Below, in pieces: positions 27,917-37,765 of a stretch of 64,000 nucleotides of DNA (its first letter is position 1; each line of letters starts with the position of its first letter). The notes below the pieces were generated by a model. It was not told where the DNA came from. It saw nothing but the letters and a program-made list of their open reading frames with translations, and ran no database searches. The position numbers and the translations under genes were made by a program. This DNA comes from Nitrospirota bacterium. GTDB lineage: Bacteria; Nitrospirota; Nitrospiria; SBBL01; JAADHI01. The stretch lies in contig JAJDBV010000005.1 of assembly GCA_029261165.1 (NCBI GenBank), forward strand, positions 17,707 to 81,706. The letters run 5' to 3'.

Positions 27917-28812
27917 CAGGAAGCACCTCGGAGGGAGGTGGAAAGACCGATCTTCCATGCGCCTTTTTCTAAAAAGGCTTCAATGGTTTGACGGTGGGCC
28001 TTATTTATCAAGTTTGTGTGAGAAATTCCTTTTCTTTTTGCGTAGTCTGAAAGCGTAATGATTTCCATGCCTTCAAGATAGGCCAGTCTTTTGTGATAAC
28101 TGTTCGTAAGGGCCTTCCCGATAATTTCCTGCATGATAGCCGCCTTTTTTTGTTTATCAAACTCCTCAAAGGCATCATAATATGATGCTCGGTCTATAAA
28201 CTTAATATTGATAGGCACAAAACCCTCTCTCGTAAGGAGATAATTGTTGATTGCTCTGCCAATGCGGCCATTTCCGTCTACAAATGGATGAATGTGTTCA
28301 AATGTAAGATGTAGGAGGGAAACTCTTTTTATAATGTTTTCATTGGAGGTTGCGTTATATTGAACGAGCATTGCCTCTAGTGCGGTTCTCACTTGTTTTG
28401 GATCCAAAGCAATGTGGTTCCCAACGCGTACCCACTCGTCCTCGTTTCGGAATCGACCTGCAACATCATCGCGAATATTTGAGAGAAGCGTTTTGTGTAG
28501 AAAAAGAATCATCTCCAGGTCTAATTCTTTTTCTTTTGCCTTTATATTTATATAAGAAACGACGCGCGCCAAATTTTTTGCTTCAAATAATTCTCTTTCA
28601 GAAATATACCGGTCCAAGTTTATTTGTAATAATATTTTTTCTGTTTCTTCAAGATTAAGCGTGCTGTTTTCAATGGCATTGGAGTTATAAACCTGCTCTG
28701 CGACTTCTGCCTCACTTAAGAGTCTCAGAAGGGACGCTTTTTTTACAGCGGCTTGATAATATCGTGCTCGGAGAGATTGGATCTTGCTGAAGACCTTTAG
28801 CGTTTTTGCCAT
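27916..28812 (-). CDS. Fic family protein
   Basis: Fic motif HPFVDGNGRIGR; N-terminal SNAIENSTLNLEETEKIL. Confidence 0.93.
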   Translation of the reverse strand: MAKTLKVFSKIQSLRARYYQAAVKKASLLRLLSEAEVAEQVYNSNAIENSTLNLEETEKILLQINLDRYISERELFEAKNLARVVSYINIKAKEKELDLEMILFLHKTLLSNIRDDVAGRFRNEDEWVRVGNHIALDPKQVRTALEAMLVQYNATSNENIIKRVSLLHLTFEHIHPFVDGNGRIGRAINNYLLTREGFVPINIKFIDRASYYDAFEEFDKQKKAAIMQEIIGKALTNSYHKRLAYLEGMEIITLSDYAKRKGISHTNLINKAHRQTIEAFLEKGAWKIGLSTSLRGAS

Positions 28813-28997
28813 GATTTTATCTTATTACATGTTCACGATATTGTCAATATAACCGTGAATATGTGGCCATATTCGCGCTATTTTCATGGTTTTGATGTGT
28901 TTCGTGACCGATGAAGGTTCTATGGGCTTACGCTTAGGCTGGAGACGCTGTTGTCGTGCGCCGAAAGATTATTGGTCTTTGCTGAAGCAGTTTCAAC

Positions 28998-29073
28998 TGG
29001 GGTGAGTGAAGGGACTCGAACCCTCAACCGCTGGAGCCACAGACCAGTGCTCTACCATTGAGCTACACCCACC
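28998..29073 (-). tRNA. tRNA-His (GTG)
   Basis: Reverse complement GGTGGGTGTAGCTCAATGGTAGAGCACTGGTCTGTGGCTCCAGCGGTTGAGGGTTCGAGTCCCTTCACTCACCCCA: cloverleaf arms, GTG anticodon, extra G-1 paired with C73, encoded CCA. Confidence 0.92.
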
Positions 29074-29332
29074 ACAAGAAAGTGGGCGGATTATATCACA
29101 GATGTTTTTTGAATTGAAAGACGTTATCACGGCCCGGACCTGGATCTTTGGGGAAACCGCCGATGGCTAGCGCGAGACCCATCCACCTGAAGTACTGCGT
29201 TATCGTCCAAACGGGCTCCTCACCGTACAGCACGTACGCCTCGGTCGCCCTTATGGCCTCTGGCCTTGTCTTTCAGACGACTTGACAGTTTCGCCTCTTG
29301 CGGAAAGAAAATGATCTACCTATAGTGGAAAG

Positions 29333-30898
29333 ATGATGGCTTCGCTAAAAAACCTCCAGGATCAAGTTTCCGATATCCGGGCTCGTCTTCCTTTTCTCCG
29401 CGCATTGGAAACCGCCTTCCCAACGGGGGAAATCTATCTTGTCGGCGGGGCGGTTCGCGATCTCCTTCTGCATCGTGAAACAAAAGATTATGACTTCCTG
29501 GTCCGACATGTTAAGGCGTCCGCTCTGCGTGAATTTCTGAAAGTCCATGGAAAGGTCAGTTGGGTGGGTAAAAATTTTGGGGTTTATAAGTTTTATCCGA
29601 ACGCATTATCCTTTCAGGAACCGCTTGTTCAGGAACCGCTTGGGGAGGCGATCGACATGGCTTTGCCTCGAACGGAGGAGTCCTTTTCCCGGTCCGGGTC
29701 TCAAAAAGGAGGCTATAAAGACTTTGAGGTGAAGACGGATCCTGCACTTTCCGTAGAGGAAGACCTGCAGCGTCGTGATTTTACCATAAATGCCATGGCG
29801 GCCGATTTGAAAAACGGTGGCCTAATTGATCCCTTCGGGGGCCTGCAGGACTTGGAAGCCGGTCTCTTGCGTGCGGTCGGCGATCCTGTCCTTCGCTTTA
29901 GAGAGGACAGCTCCCGTCTCTTGCGAGGCCTCCGCTTTGCCTGTCAGTTTGGGTTTTCCCTAGAAAAAAAGAGCTGGGCCGCCCTGAGGCACTGTATCGA
30001 CCAGTTAAACGCAACGGGGGAAGAGGGCTCTTTCATCGTCCCCCGTGAAACCATCGCGAAGGAGTTTCTCAAGGCGATGGTTTCAGACCCCGTTCTTGCT
30101 TTCGATCTTTGGGATCAGAGCGGGTCCTTTCAGGTGTTGATTCCGGAGTTGCTTCCCATGAAAGACTGCCCTCAACCGAAAAATTTCCATTCTGAGGGAG
30201 ACGTCTGGACCCACACGCGCCTGGCCCTTTCCCAATTGAAAACTCAAATATTCAAGGAAGAGTTCGGTCTTGATATTGACGCTGAAATTGTTCTGGCCGT
30301 TCTCTTTCATGACATTGCAAAGCCGGTGACGATACAGACTCCGGAGAAGGACGGGACAGACCGGATTCGCTTCAATCACCACGACCGTATCGGCGCCCGA
30401 ATGGCGCGTGAGATTGTGCTGCGGCTTAAGTTATCCTCCATGCCGCGCGAGAGCGGGTATTATATAGACGGGGACGCGCTCGGATGGCTGATCGGCAGCC
30501 ACCTTATTTTGGTTCAAGGCGAGGTGGACCGGATGCGGGCCGCAACCCTTGAGAAATACTTTATGAACCCGCAACGGCCCAGCAAAAAACTGATGCAGTT
30601 GATCTTCTGCGACGGGAGTGCAACTGTCCCGGCCTCAGGGAAACCGCAGCTTCTTCATTACAGGCAGGTGAAGAATCGGCTTGCGCGTATTCAAGCCCTC
30701 ACGGCGGAACGTGCAAAAATCCCCCGGCCGCTGCTGACCGGGACCGATGTGATGAAGTCTTTCCAGATTGTAGCAGGACCAAAGGTGGGGGAACTCCTGG
30801 CACTGGTCCGGGAAGAACAGCTCTCCGGCCGGATATCAAGCCGCGAAGAAGCGATTATTTTTTTACAAAACCAGAATGAAAAGGGATCAGATTCGTAA
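29333..30898 (+). CDS. CCA-adding/poly(A) polymerase-family tRNA nucleotidyltransferase with HD domain
   Basis: IYLVGGAVRDLLLHRETKDYDFLVRH; RRDFTINAMAADL; HDIAKP. Confidence 0.9.
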   Translation: MMASLKNLQDQVSDIRARLPFLRALETAFPTGEIYLVGGAVRDLLLHRETKDYDFLVRHVKASALREFLKVHGKVSWVGKNFGVYKFYPNALSFQEPLVQEPLGEAIDMALPRTEESFSRSGSQKGGYKDFEVKTDPALSVEEDLQRRDFTINAMAADLKNGGLIDPFGGLQDLEAGLLRAVGDPVLRFREDSSRLLRGLRFACQFGFSLEKKSWAALRHCIDQLNATGEEGSFIVPRETIAKEFLKAMVSDPVLAFDLWDQSGSFQVLIPELLPMKDCPQPKNFHSEGDVWTHTRLALSQLKTQIFKEEFGLDIDAEIVLAVLFHDIAKPVTIQTPEKDGTDRIRFNHHDRIGARMAREIVLRLKLSSMPRESGYYIDGDALGWLIGSHLILVQGEVDRMRAATLEKYFMNPQRPSKKLMQLIFCDGSATVPASGKPQLLHYRQVKNRLARIQALTAERAKIPRPLLTGTDVMKSFQIVAGPKVGELLALVREEQLSGRISSREEAIIFLQNQNEKGSDS

Positions 30899-30953
30899 CC
30901 GGGATCACCGTTGACAACCCGATTGACCCGGTGCTACTATCGGCGCTACCTCT

Positions 30954-33902
30954 ATGGAAACAAAGAAGAAATATAAAGATACGCTCAATCTTCCGAAGAC
31001 CGACTTTCCGATGCGGGCCAACCTTACGCAAAAGGAAGTTACGGCGCTGGCCCACTGGGAAAAAGAAGGGCTTTATGCCCGGATACAGGCCAGCCGTGCC
31101 AATCAGGAGAAATATATCCTTCACGATGGTCCCCCGTATGCCAACGGACATCTCCATATCGGCCACGCCCTCAACAAGATCCTAAAAGATATCATCGTAA
31201 AATCAAAGACCATGAGTGGTTTTGCCGCCCCCTATGTTCCGGGCTGGGACTGTCATGGTCTCCCGATTGAACATCAGGTCCTCAAGGCGCTCGGTGGGAA
31301 AAAAAGGGAAATGACCAAGGTTCAGATCCGGCAGCGCTGCCGGGAGTATGCCGATAAATATGTCAAGATCCAGCGTGAGGAATTCAAGCGCCTTGGCGTG
31401 TTTGGCGATTGGGACGACCCTTATCTGACGATGGATCCGGATTATGAGGCGGCCATCGTCCGTGAGTTCGGGAAGGTTGTCGCTTCCGGCGGGGTCTATA
31501 AAGGGAAAAAGCCGGTCCTCTGGTGCCCTGTCAATGAAACCGCCCTGGCCGAAGCGGAGGTCGAATACGCCGATCACACCTCGCCATCAGTCTATGTGAA
31601 GTTTCCTCTGACCCTTTCACCCTCCGAACTTTCATCCGGTGATAGCTTGGGTATCCCGTTTCCTGATGAAGTGTCGCGGGTTTCGCTCGTTATCTGGACG
31701 ACCACGCCTTGGACCTTGCCTGCCAATCAGGGGGTCTGTCTTCATCCCAGATATGACTATGATTTTGTGAAGGTCGGCAAAGAAGTCTATGTGGTTGCAA
31801 GCGCGTTGGTGGAGGCTGTTTCCGAGGCCTGCGGCTGGGAGAAATATGAACGATTGGGCTCTCAAAAGGGGAGCGAGGGATTTGAAGGGCTTGAGTGCGC
31901 ACACCCCATGATGGCTGAGCAAGGATCTCAGGTGGTGGTTGGGGATTTTGTGACTCTTGAGCAAGGGACAGGCATTGTCCATATCGCACCGGGACACGGA
32001 CAGGAAGATTATCAACTGGCGGTAGAATACGCGACCCCTAAAAAGATGGACGTTCTCTCCAGAAAGCTTGATGTCTTTGCTCCTGTGAATGATCAGGGCC
32101 GGTTTACAAGTGCGGTCATCGATGCCGATTTGGTTGGTTTGAAAGTTTTTGAAGCGAATCCGGTCATCATTAAAAAACTCATAGAGAAGGGCCTTCTCCT
32201 GGGTCAAGGTTCACTCTCGCATTCCTACCCCCATTGTTGGCGTTGCAAAAATGCAGTGATCTTTCGGGCTACGGAGCAGTGGTTTATCTCAGTAGACGGT
32301 GGAAATTTGCGCGGTGAGGCGATCAAGGCCATTGAGAGCGAAATCCAATGGATTCCGAAATGGGGGAAAGACCGGATTCTGGGGATGATGGAGACGCGCC
32401 CCGACTGGTGTATCTCGCGCCAGCGTGTCTGGGGTGTGCCGATCGTCGCTTTTACCTGTTTGGACTGTGGGAAGGTTCTGGTTTCTTCTGAAATTGCTTC
32501 TCATGTTGCGGATCAGATGGAGAAAGAAGGGGGAAGCGACATCTGGTTTTCAAAAGCGGCCGAAGCCCTTCTTCCGGAGGGAAGATCGTGTCTGCGCTGC
32601 AAGGGAAGCCGATTTGAAAAGGAGAATGATATCCTCGATGTCTGGTTCGAATCGGGGGTGAGCCATGCCGCCGTCTTAAAGAGACGGCCTGAACTCACCT
32701 GGCCTGCCGATCTTTATCTGGAGGGCTCCGACCAGCACCGGGGCTGGTTTCACAGCAGCCTGCTGGCGGCCTTGAAGACGGATCGGCGTTCCCCCTATAA
32801 AGCGGTCTTGACGCATGGGTTTACCGTCGATGGCTCGGGGAAAAAGATGTCTAAATCGGCTGGGAATGTGATCGCGCCGGAAGAGGTCATCAAAAAGTAT
32901 GGGGCGGAGATCCTCCGCCTTTGGGTGGCGGCGACCGATTTCAGGGAAGATGTTCGTATCTCGTCGGACATCCTGATGCAGCTTGCTGAAGCCTACCGGA
33001 AGATCCGGAATACCTGCCGTTTTCTACTGGGAAATCTCTATGATTATCATCCGGAATCGGCTCCTTTCCCGGAGGCGGATTTAAGTGACATCGACCGCTG
33101 GGCACTCGGACGTCTCCAGATTCTCAACGAGAAGGTTCAGCGGGCCTATCGTGAATCGGAATTTCATATTGTCTTTCACGCCTTGAATAATTTCTGTGCG
33201 GTTGATCTCTCCTCTTTCTATCTGGACATCCTGAAAGACCGGCTGTATACCGCCGGGGCAGATGCGCCGGAAAGGCGGGCCGCCCAGGCCGTGATGCAGG
33301 AAATTTTGCTTGCCCTGGTCCGTCTGATGGCCCCGATCCTTTCTTTTACCGCCGATGAGATCTGGCAATATCTTCCTGAGAACTTGAAGACGGAGTCTAG
33401 TGTTCATCTCACCGAATTTCCGGAGCTGAAGGATCTTTCGACAATCGAAGCGGGAGACGAAGAAAAAGACTGGAGCAAGCTGATTCGGGTTCGGGATGAA
33501 GTCGCGCGTGTCCTCGAGGAAGCCCGAAAGGACAAAAAAATCGGGAATTCATTGGAAGCAGGGGTGCACCTCTTTGTAAAGCCTGTGCTCTATGATCTCC
33601 TCAAGGGACAGCGTAGGATGCTTCCCGCTTTCTTCATTGTTTCTCAGGTGGACTTCTCCCCTTGGGAGGACCAGAAAATGCGTATTCAGGAAAACGGAGA
33701 TGCTGATCCGGGAGCGCCGAAGTGGACCCTTTCTACGACTTTGGATGAGGAGGGTTTGCGCATAGATGTGGCACAGGCGCGGGGCGAAAAGTGTGGACGG
33801 TGCTGGACCTATCAGGAGAGTGTCGGTCGGGATACAACACACCCCACCCTGTGTCGACGTTGCACGGAGGTTGTCATTGCGAGCGGCATCAACACGGGGT
33901 AA
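30954..33902 (+). CDS. ileS: Isoleucyl-tRNA synthetase
   Basis: PYANGHLHIGHALNKILKD, GSGKKMSKSAGN, C-terminal Cys zinc motif. Confidence 0.97.
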   Translation: METKKKYKDTLNLPKTDFPMRANLTQKEVTALAHWEKEGLYARIQASRANQEKYILHDGPPYANGHLHIGHALNKILKDIIVKSKTMSGFAAPYVPGWDCHGLPIEHQVLKALGGKKREMTKVQIRQRCREYADKYVKIQREEFKRLGVFGDWDDPYLTMDPDYEAAIVREFGKVVASGGVYKGKKPVLWCPVNETALAEAEVEYADHTSPSVYVKFPLTLSPSELSSGDSLGIPFPDEVSRVSLVIWTTTPWTLPANQGVCLHPRYDYDFVKVGKEVYVVASALVEAVSEACGWEKYERLGSQKGSEGFEGLECAHPMMAEQGSQVVVGDFVTLEQGTGIVHIAPGHGQEDYQLAVEYATPKKMDVLSRKLDVFAPVNDQGRFTSAVIDADLVGLKVFEANPVIIKKLIEKGLLLGQGSLSHSYPHCWRCKNAVIFRATEQWFISVDGGNLRGEAIKAIESEIQWIPKWGKDRILGMMETRPDWCISRQRVWGVPIVAFTCLDCGKVLVSSEIASHVADQMEKEGGSDIWFSKAAEALLPEGRSCLRCKGSRFEKENDILDVWFESGVSHAAVLKRRPELTWPADLYLEGSDQHRGWFHSSLLAALKTDRRSPYKAVLTHGFTVDGSGKKMSKSAGNVIAPEEVIKKYGAEILRLWVAATDFREDVRISSDILMQLAEAYRKIRNTCRFLLGNLYDYHPESAPFPEADLSDIDRWALGRLQILNEKVQRAYRESEFHIVFHALNNFCAVDLSSFYLDILKDRLYTAGADAPERRAAQAVMQEILLALVRLMAPILSFTADEIWQYLPENLKTESSVHLTEFPELKDLSTIEAGDEEKDWSKLIRVRDEVARVLEEARKDKKIGNSLEAGVHLFVKPVLYDLLKGQRRMLPAFFIVSQVDFSPWEDQKMRIQENGDADPGAPKWTLSTTLDEEGLRIDVAQARGEKCGRCWTYQESVGRDTTHPTLCRRCTEVVIASGINTG

Positions 33903-34407
33903 ATTTCTCTTTCTCGTCTTGATCGGGGGAGGCGTCATCCTCTTGGATCAGGTCAGCAAGTTTTATATTCATCAGGCCTTCCGCCTCCACGAATCGAGAG
34001 CGATCATTGACGGGTTTTTTTCCCTGACCTATATTCGGAATCCGGGTGCGGCCTTCGGTCTGTTCGCGGAGCAGGATGAAGGATTTCGCAGCATTTTTTT
34101 TGCCGTGGTCTCCGTCATTGCCCTCTGCCTTCTGGCCTATTTTTTCTGGGAAACACCCAAAGAAGAAACCCTTGGCCTGGTTGCCATCTCTCTCTTGTTT
34201 GGCGGTGCCATCGGGAATATGATCGACCGTTTCCGCCTGGGAGAGGTCATCGATTTTCTTGATTTTTATGTCGGCCAAAGCCACTGGCCGGCATTCAATG
34301 TTGCCGATTCTTCCATTACTGCCGGCATTTCCCTCCTTTTGTTTCATGTTTATTTCCAGAAGGATGGCGTTACCGGTCGAACGCCCGAAACCCGCCGAGA
34401 GGGATAG
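33877..34407 (+). CDS. lspA: Lipoprotein signal peptidase (signal peptidase II)
   Basis: LLDQVSKFYIHQAF, IRNPGAAFGLF, GGAIGNMIDR, FNVADSSI. Likely TTG start at 33877 after GGAGG, overlapping the ileS 3' end. Confidence 0.9.
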   Translation: MRAASTRGKFLFLVLIGGGVILLDQVSKFYIHQAFRLHESRAIIDGFFSLTYIRNPGAAFGLFAEQDEGFRSIFFAVVSVIALCLLAYFFWETPKEETLGLVAISLLFGGAIGNMIDRFRLGEVIDFLDFYVGQSHWPAFNVADSSITAGISLLLFHVYFQKDGVTGRTPETRREG

Positions 34408-34412
34408 CCTGC

Positions 34413-35351
34413 ATGTCTTCCTTCCCTCCCTCTCCGCTCCTTGTTTCATCTCAGAGCCAATGCGACCGGCTTGACCTTTATCTGATCAAGCGGGGCGTCC
34501 CGCTTTCGCGGGCCCGTATCCAGAAACTGATTGCCGAGGGGCTGATCCGGCTCAACGGGACCCTGACAAAGGCAAGTTTCCGCGTCAGGGAGGGGGATCA
34601 GATCGAGATTTGCGTCCCTCCTCCAGAGCCGCTTGAACTGATCCCGGAAGCCATCCCGCTCGACCTCCTTTACGAAGATGAATCCCTCCTGATTGTGAAC
34701 AAACCGGCGGGCATGGTAGTTCACCCCGCGCCGGGGCATGACCAGGGAACGCTCGTCCATGCGCTGCTCCATCATTGCCGTGATCTTCCGGGGATTGGGG
34801 GGCGGGAACGTCCCGGCATCGTTCACCGGCTGGATAAGGAAACCTCTGGCGTGATGGTGGTGGCAAAGACGGATCTCGCTCACCAACGCTTGTCGAAGCA
34901 GTTTAAAGACCATAGCATTGCCCGGCGCTATCTCACCCTCGTCTGCGGAATCATCCGAAAAAAAGAGGGACGGATTGTCCTTGCGATTGGCCGGGACCGT
35001 GTGGATCGGAAAAAGATTTCGGCCCGAACCGGGCATCCCCGTGCCTCGGAGACCGCATTTATTGTTCGGGAAAGGCTCAAGGAGGCGACCCTTCTGGAGG
35101 TCTATCCGAAAACAGGACGGACCCATCAGATCAGGGTCCACATGGCCCATCTCGGCCATCCCGTCCTTGGGGATAAGGTTTACGGGGGAAAATCTGCCAG
35201 AAAATGCGGGGTTCTTTGTGAGCGACAGATGCTCCATGCAGAAGTACTTGGATTCGTTCATCCAGTCTCGAACGAGGAGATGACCTTTTCAGCCCCGATT
35301 CCGCCCGATATGCAGTCCGTTCTGGAAACACTTCGGAGTCTTAGAGGATGA
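34413..35351 (+). CDS. rluD: RluA/RluD family pseudouridine synthase
   Basis: S4-like N-terminus, GIVHRLDKETSGVMVVAKT, TGRTHQIRVH. Confidence 0.93.
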   Translation: MSSFPPSPLLVSSQSQCDRLDLYLIKRGVPLSRARIQKLIAEGLIRLNGTLTKASFRVREGDQIEICVPPPEPLELIPEAIPLDLLYEDESLLIVNKPAGMVVHPAPGHDQGTLVHALLHHCRDLPGIGGRERPGIVHRLDKETSGVMVVAKTDLAHQRLSKQFKDHSIARRYLTLVCGIIRKKEGRIVLAIGRDRVDRKKISARTGHPRASETAFIVRERLKEATLLEVYPKTGRTHQIRVHMAHLGHPVLGDKVYGGKSARKCGVLCERQMLHAEVLGFVHPVSNEEMTFSAPIPPDMQSVLETLRSLRG

Positions 35352-36004
35352 CCCGTGTTGAAATAGACAAGATCATGGCCATCTTGAAGAAGGAAGCCGG
35401 GCGACTGAAGGTCCCCGTCGTCGGACTGATTGCTGAAGAGACTCAAGATCCATTCAAAGTTCTGATTTCCTGCCTGCTCAGTCTGCGTACGCGGGACGAA
35501 ACAACGGCTGCCGCCTCGGAACGCTTATATCAGATTGCAGAGACCCCCGCCGCCATCCTGAAACTTACGCAGGAAAAAATTGAGAAGGCGATTTATCCCG
35601 TCTCTTTTTATCGAAACAAGTCGCGCCATATTCTTGCCATTTGCCAAATATTGGAAGACGAATATGCTGGAAAAGTCCCGAATCAACTGGAACCCCTGCT
35701 CAAGCTTCCGGGGGTGGGGAGAAAGACCGCCAACCTCGTTGTCACCGTAGCATACAACCTCCCGGGGATCTGTGTGGATACCCATGTCCACCGCATTTCT
35801 AACCGCTTGGGACTCATCCGGACGCTTACCCCGGACGAGAGTGAAATAGCATTGCGAAAGAAGCTCCCCCCAAAATACTGGATTGAATATAACGATATCC
35901 TCGTCCCCTACGGTCAGTATATCTGCACTCCGCTTTCCCCCTTCTGCAGCCGCTGTGCGGTTATCAAGTTCTGCAAGCAGGAGGGCGTAAAAAAGCACCG
36001 GTGA
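35348..36004 (+). CDS. nth: Endonuclease III
   Basis: LISCLLSLRTRDETT, LPGVGRKTANLVVTVA, VDTHVHRISNRLGL, CxxxxxxCxxCxxxxxC. Confidence 0.94.
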   Translation: MTRVEIDKIMAILKKEAGRLKVPVVGLIAEETQDPFKVLISCLLSLRTRDETTAAASERLYQIAETPAAILKLTQEKIEKAIYPVSFYRNKSRHILAICQILEDEYAGKVPNQLEPLLKLPGVGRKTANLVVTVAYNLPGICVDTHVHRISNRLGLIRTLTPDESEIALRKKLPPKYWIEYNDILVPYGQYICTPLSPFCSRCAVIKFCKQEGVKKHR

Positions 36005-36075
36005 TTCGTTCCGATCATTATGAGAGTTCGTGTCCTACTTTACAGCAACACCGCTTGTGATAGACTTTATGGTGT

Positions 36076-36363
36076 ATGGAATATGCTGCCTCAAGAGGAC
36101 GTCCTTCCGCAATACTGCAACTGACCATTCTTGGAAAAGAATACCAGGTTGCTGAAGACCGGCTGATCTGGATTTTCCAGGACCTGGGCTTTCTTCAGTC
36201 TGCCAGCCGGTTTTGCTGGAATGGAGACTGCAAGAACTGCACAATCACTTACCTCACGTCTGCCGGAGAGAAATCAACGGAACGTGCCTGCCAAACCACA
36301 GCCCAAGACGGAATGATCATCACAAATATGCCAACAGAATATTACAGAGAAGAGCGGTCTTAA
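36076..36363 (+). CDS. Small 2Fe-2S ferredoxin-like protein
   Basis: SRFCWNGDCKNCTITYLTSAGEKSTERACQT Cys pattern. Confidence 0.7.
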   Translation: MEYAASRGRPSAILQLTILGKEYQVAEDRLIWIFQDLGFLQSASRFCWNGDCKNCTITYLTSAGEKSTERACQTTAQDGMIITNMPTEYYREERS

Positions 36364-36412
36364 TCTTTACGTTCTTGTCTGTATTTAACTTCTAAAATTG
36401 AGGAGGAGTGTA

Positions 36413-36668
36413 TGGGTTCAGATCGTCCAGGTTTTACGTCAGGGCAAGGCACGAGGCGCGCAGAACCGGAGCGTAGGTTTTCTACGTGAGGATTGAAGAA
36501 CCCCGCCCAATATGGTCGGATTCTCCTACCCGAGAGGAAGTAAACCTCTATATTTATTCACTCGTTAACACCGTCCCAAAAGGACGGTGATTGTGCGCGC
36601 TATGCGTGTTCGAGCACCGCAGCAACGCAGTCAGGGCGTGAAAGATGGGCGATCTGAGCCCTTACACA
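36413..36668. repeat. Composite copy of the dispersed TIR repeat
   Basis: TIRs GGGTTCAGATCG/CGATCTGAGCCC; interior GTCAGGGCAAGGCACGAGGCGCGCAGAACCGGAGCGTAGGTTTTCTACGTGAGGATT plus a second half-copy TGCGTGTTCGAGCACCGCAGCAACGC. Confidence 0.7.
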
Positions 36669-37579
36669 AAGGTGAGCCATTCGGGGTGGTCATTCGATTT
36701 TCCGCGAACGATATCAAAGAAGGCCGTCTGGAGTGCTTGCGTCACCGGTCCCGGCTTTCCGGTCCCGATCGTCCGTCCATCGACCTCCCGGATGGGTGTG
36801 ACCTCGGCGGCGGTCCCGGTGAAAAAGGCCTCATCGGCCAGGTAAAGATCGTCCCGCGTAAACCGTTCTTCCGCAATCTTGATGTTTCGTTCCCGGGCCA
36901 GTTGGAGGATGGCTTCCCGTGTAATCCCTTCAAGGATGGAGGAGGTCATCGGGGTGGTTTTTAAGGTGCCATTTCGGACGATAAAAATGTTCTCGCCGGG
37001 ACCTTCGGTCACATATCCTTCCGTATCGAGCAGGACGGCCTCATCAAATCCGGCTTCTTTTGCCTCCCGCTTCGCCAATTGGGAGTTGACATAATATCCG
37101 GTGACCTTTGCACGCGTCAGGCTGATATTGACATGGTGTCGCGCGAACGAGGAAACGGTTACTCGGATGCCGCGTTTGATCCCTTCATCCCCAAGGTAGG
37201 TTCCCCACGGCCAGACTGCAATGGAAAGATGAATCGGCGCGTCCTTGGCGTAGAGGCCCATTTCCCCATATCCAATGAACGCCAGCGGCCGAATATAGCC
37301 TTCATCCAGGTGGTTCTCTCGGACCGTCTCGATGACTGCTGTTTCGATCTCCTTTTGAGAGAAAGGGATTTTCATCTGGACGACATGGGCCGATCTTAAA
37401 AGACGTGCGGCATGTTCCTGCAAACGAAAAATGGCTGTTCCAGATTTCCCTTTATAGCATCGGATGCCTTCAAATACCCCCAGGCCGTAGTGAAGAGTAT
37501 GAGTCAGAACATGGACTTTGGCCTCCTCCCAGGGGACGAGTTTTCCGTCCATCCAGATCAACGCGGTACTTTTAAGCAC
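36662..37579 (-). CDS. ilvE: Branched-chain amino acid aminotransferase
   Basis: LIWMDGKLVPWEEAKVHVLTHTLHYGLGVFEGIR; GPGENIFIVRNG. GTG start at 37579 after AAGGAAG is likely. Confidence 0.93.
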   Translation of the reverse strand: MLKSTALIWMDGKLVPWEEAKVHVLTHTLHYGLGVFEGIRCYKGKSGTAIFRLQEHAARLLRSAHVVQMKIPFSQKEIETAVIETVRENHLDEGYIRPLAFIGYGEMGLYAKDAPIHLSIAVWPWGTYLGDEGIKRGIRVTVSSFARHHVNISLTRAKVTGYYVNSQLAKREAKEAGFDEAVLLDTEGYVTEGPGENIFIVRNGTLKTTPMTSSILEGITREAILQLARERNIKIAEERFTRDDLYLADEAFFTGTAAEVTPIREVDGRTIGTGKPGPVTQALQTAFFDIVRGKSNDHPEWLTFV

Positions 37580-37765
37580 ATCACTTCCTTTCGATAAGCG
37601 GATCTTACATTGCAAGGATTCAGAAAACTTATTTTTCTCATGGCTGTGTTGCTGTGGTGTTTCGAACCCCACCGACCAGACAAATGTCTATCGTGATGTT
37701 CCGTGCGTCTCGCCCTGGAGGGATGGGTCTCGCGAAGCCAAATGGCGTTATGTTGGATGGTGAAT

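Noticed and set aside
29101-29300. 6S RNA as an explanation of the segment next to tRNA-His
   Set aside because: Outer pairing exists but no convincing central bubble or conserved 6S elements; retained only as an unassigned finding.
37660-37765. Sequence GATGGGTCTCGCGAAGCCA similar to GATGGGTCTCGCGCTAGCCA near 29160-29180
   Set aside because: Only a short shared stretch; not enough to call a repeat or transposase remnant.
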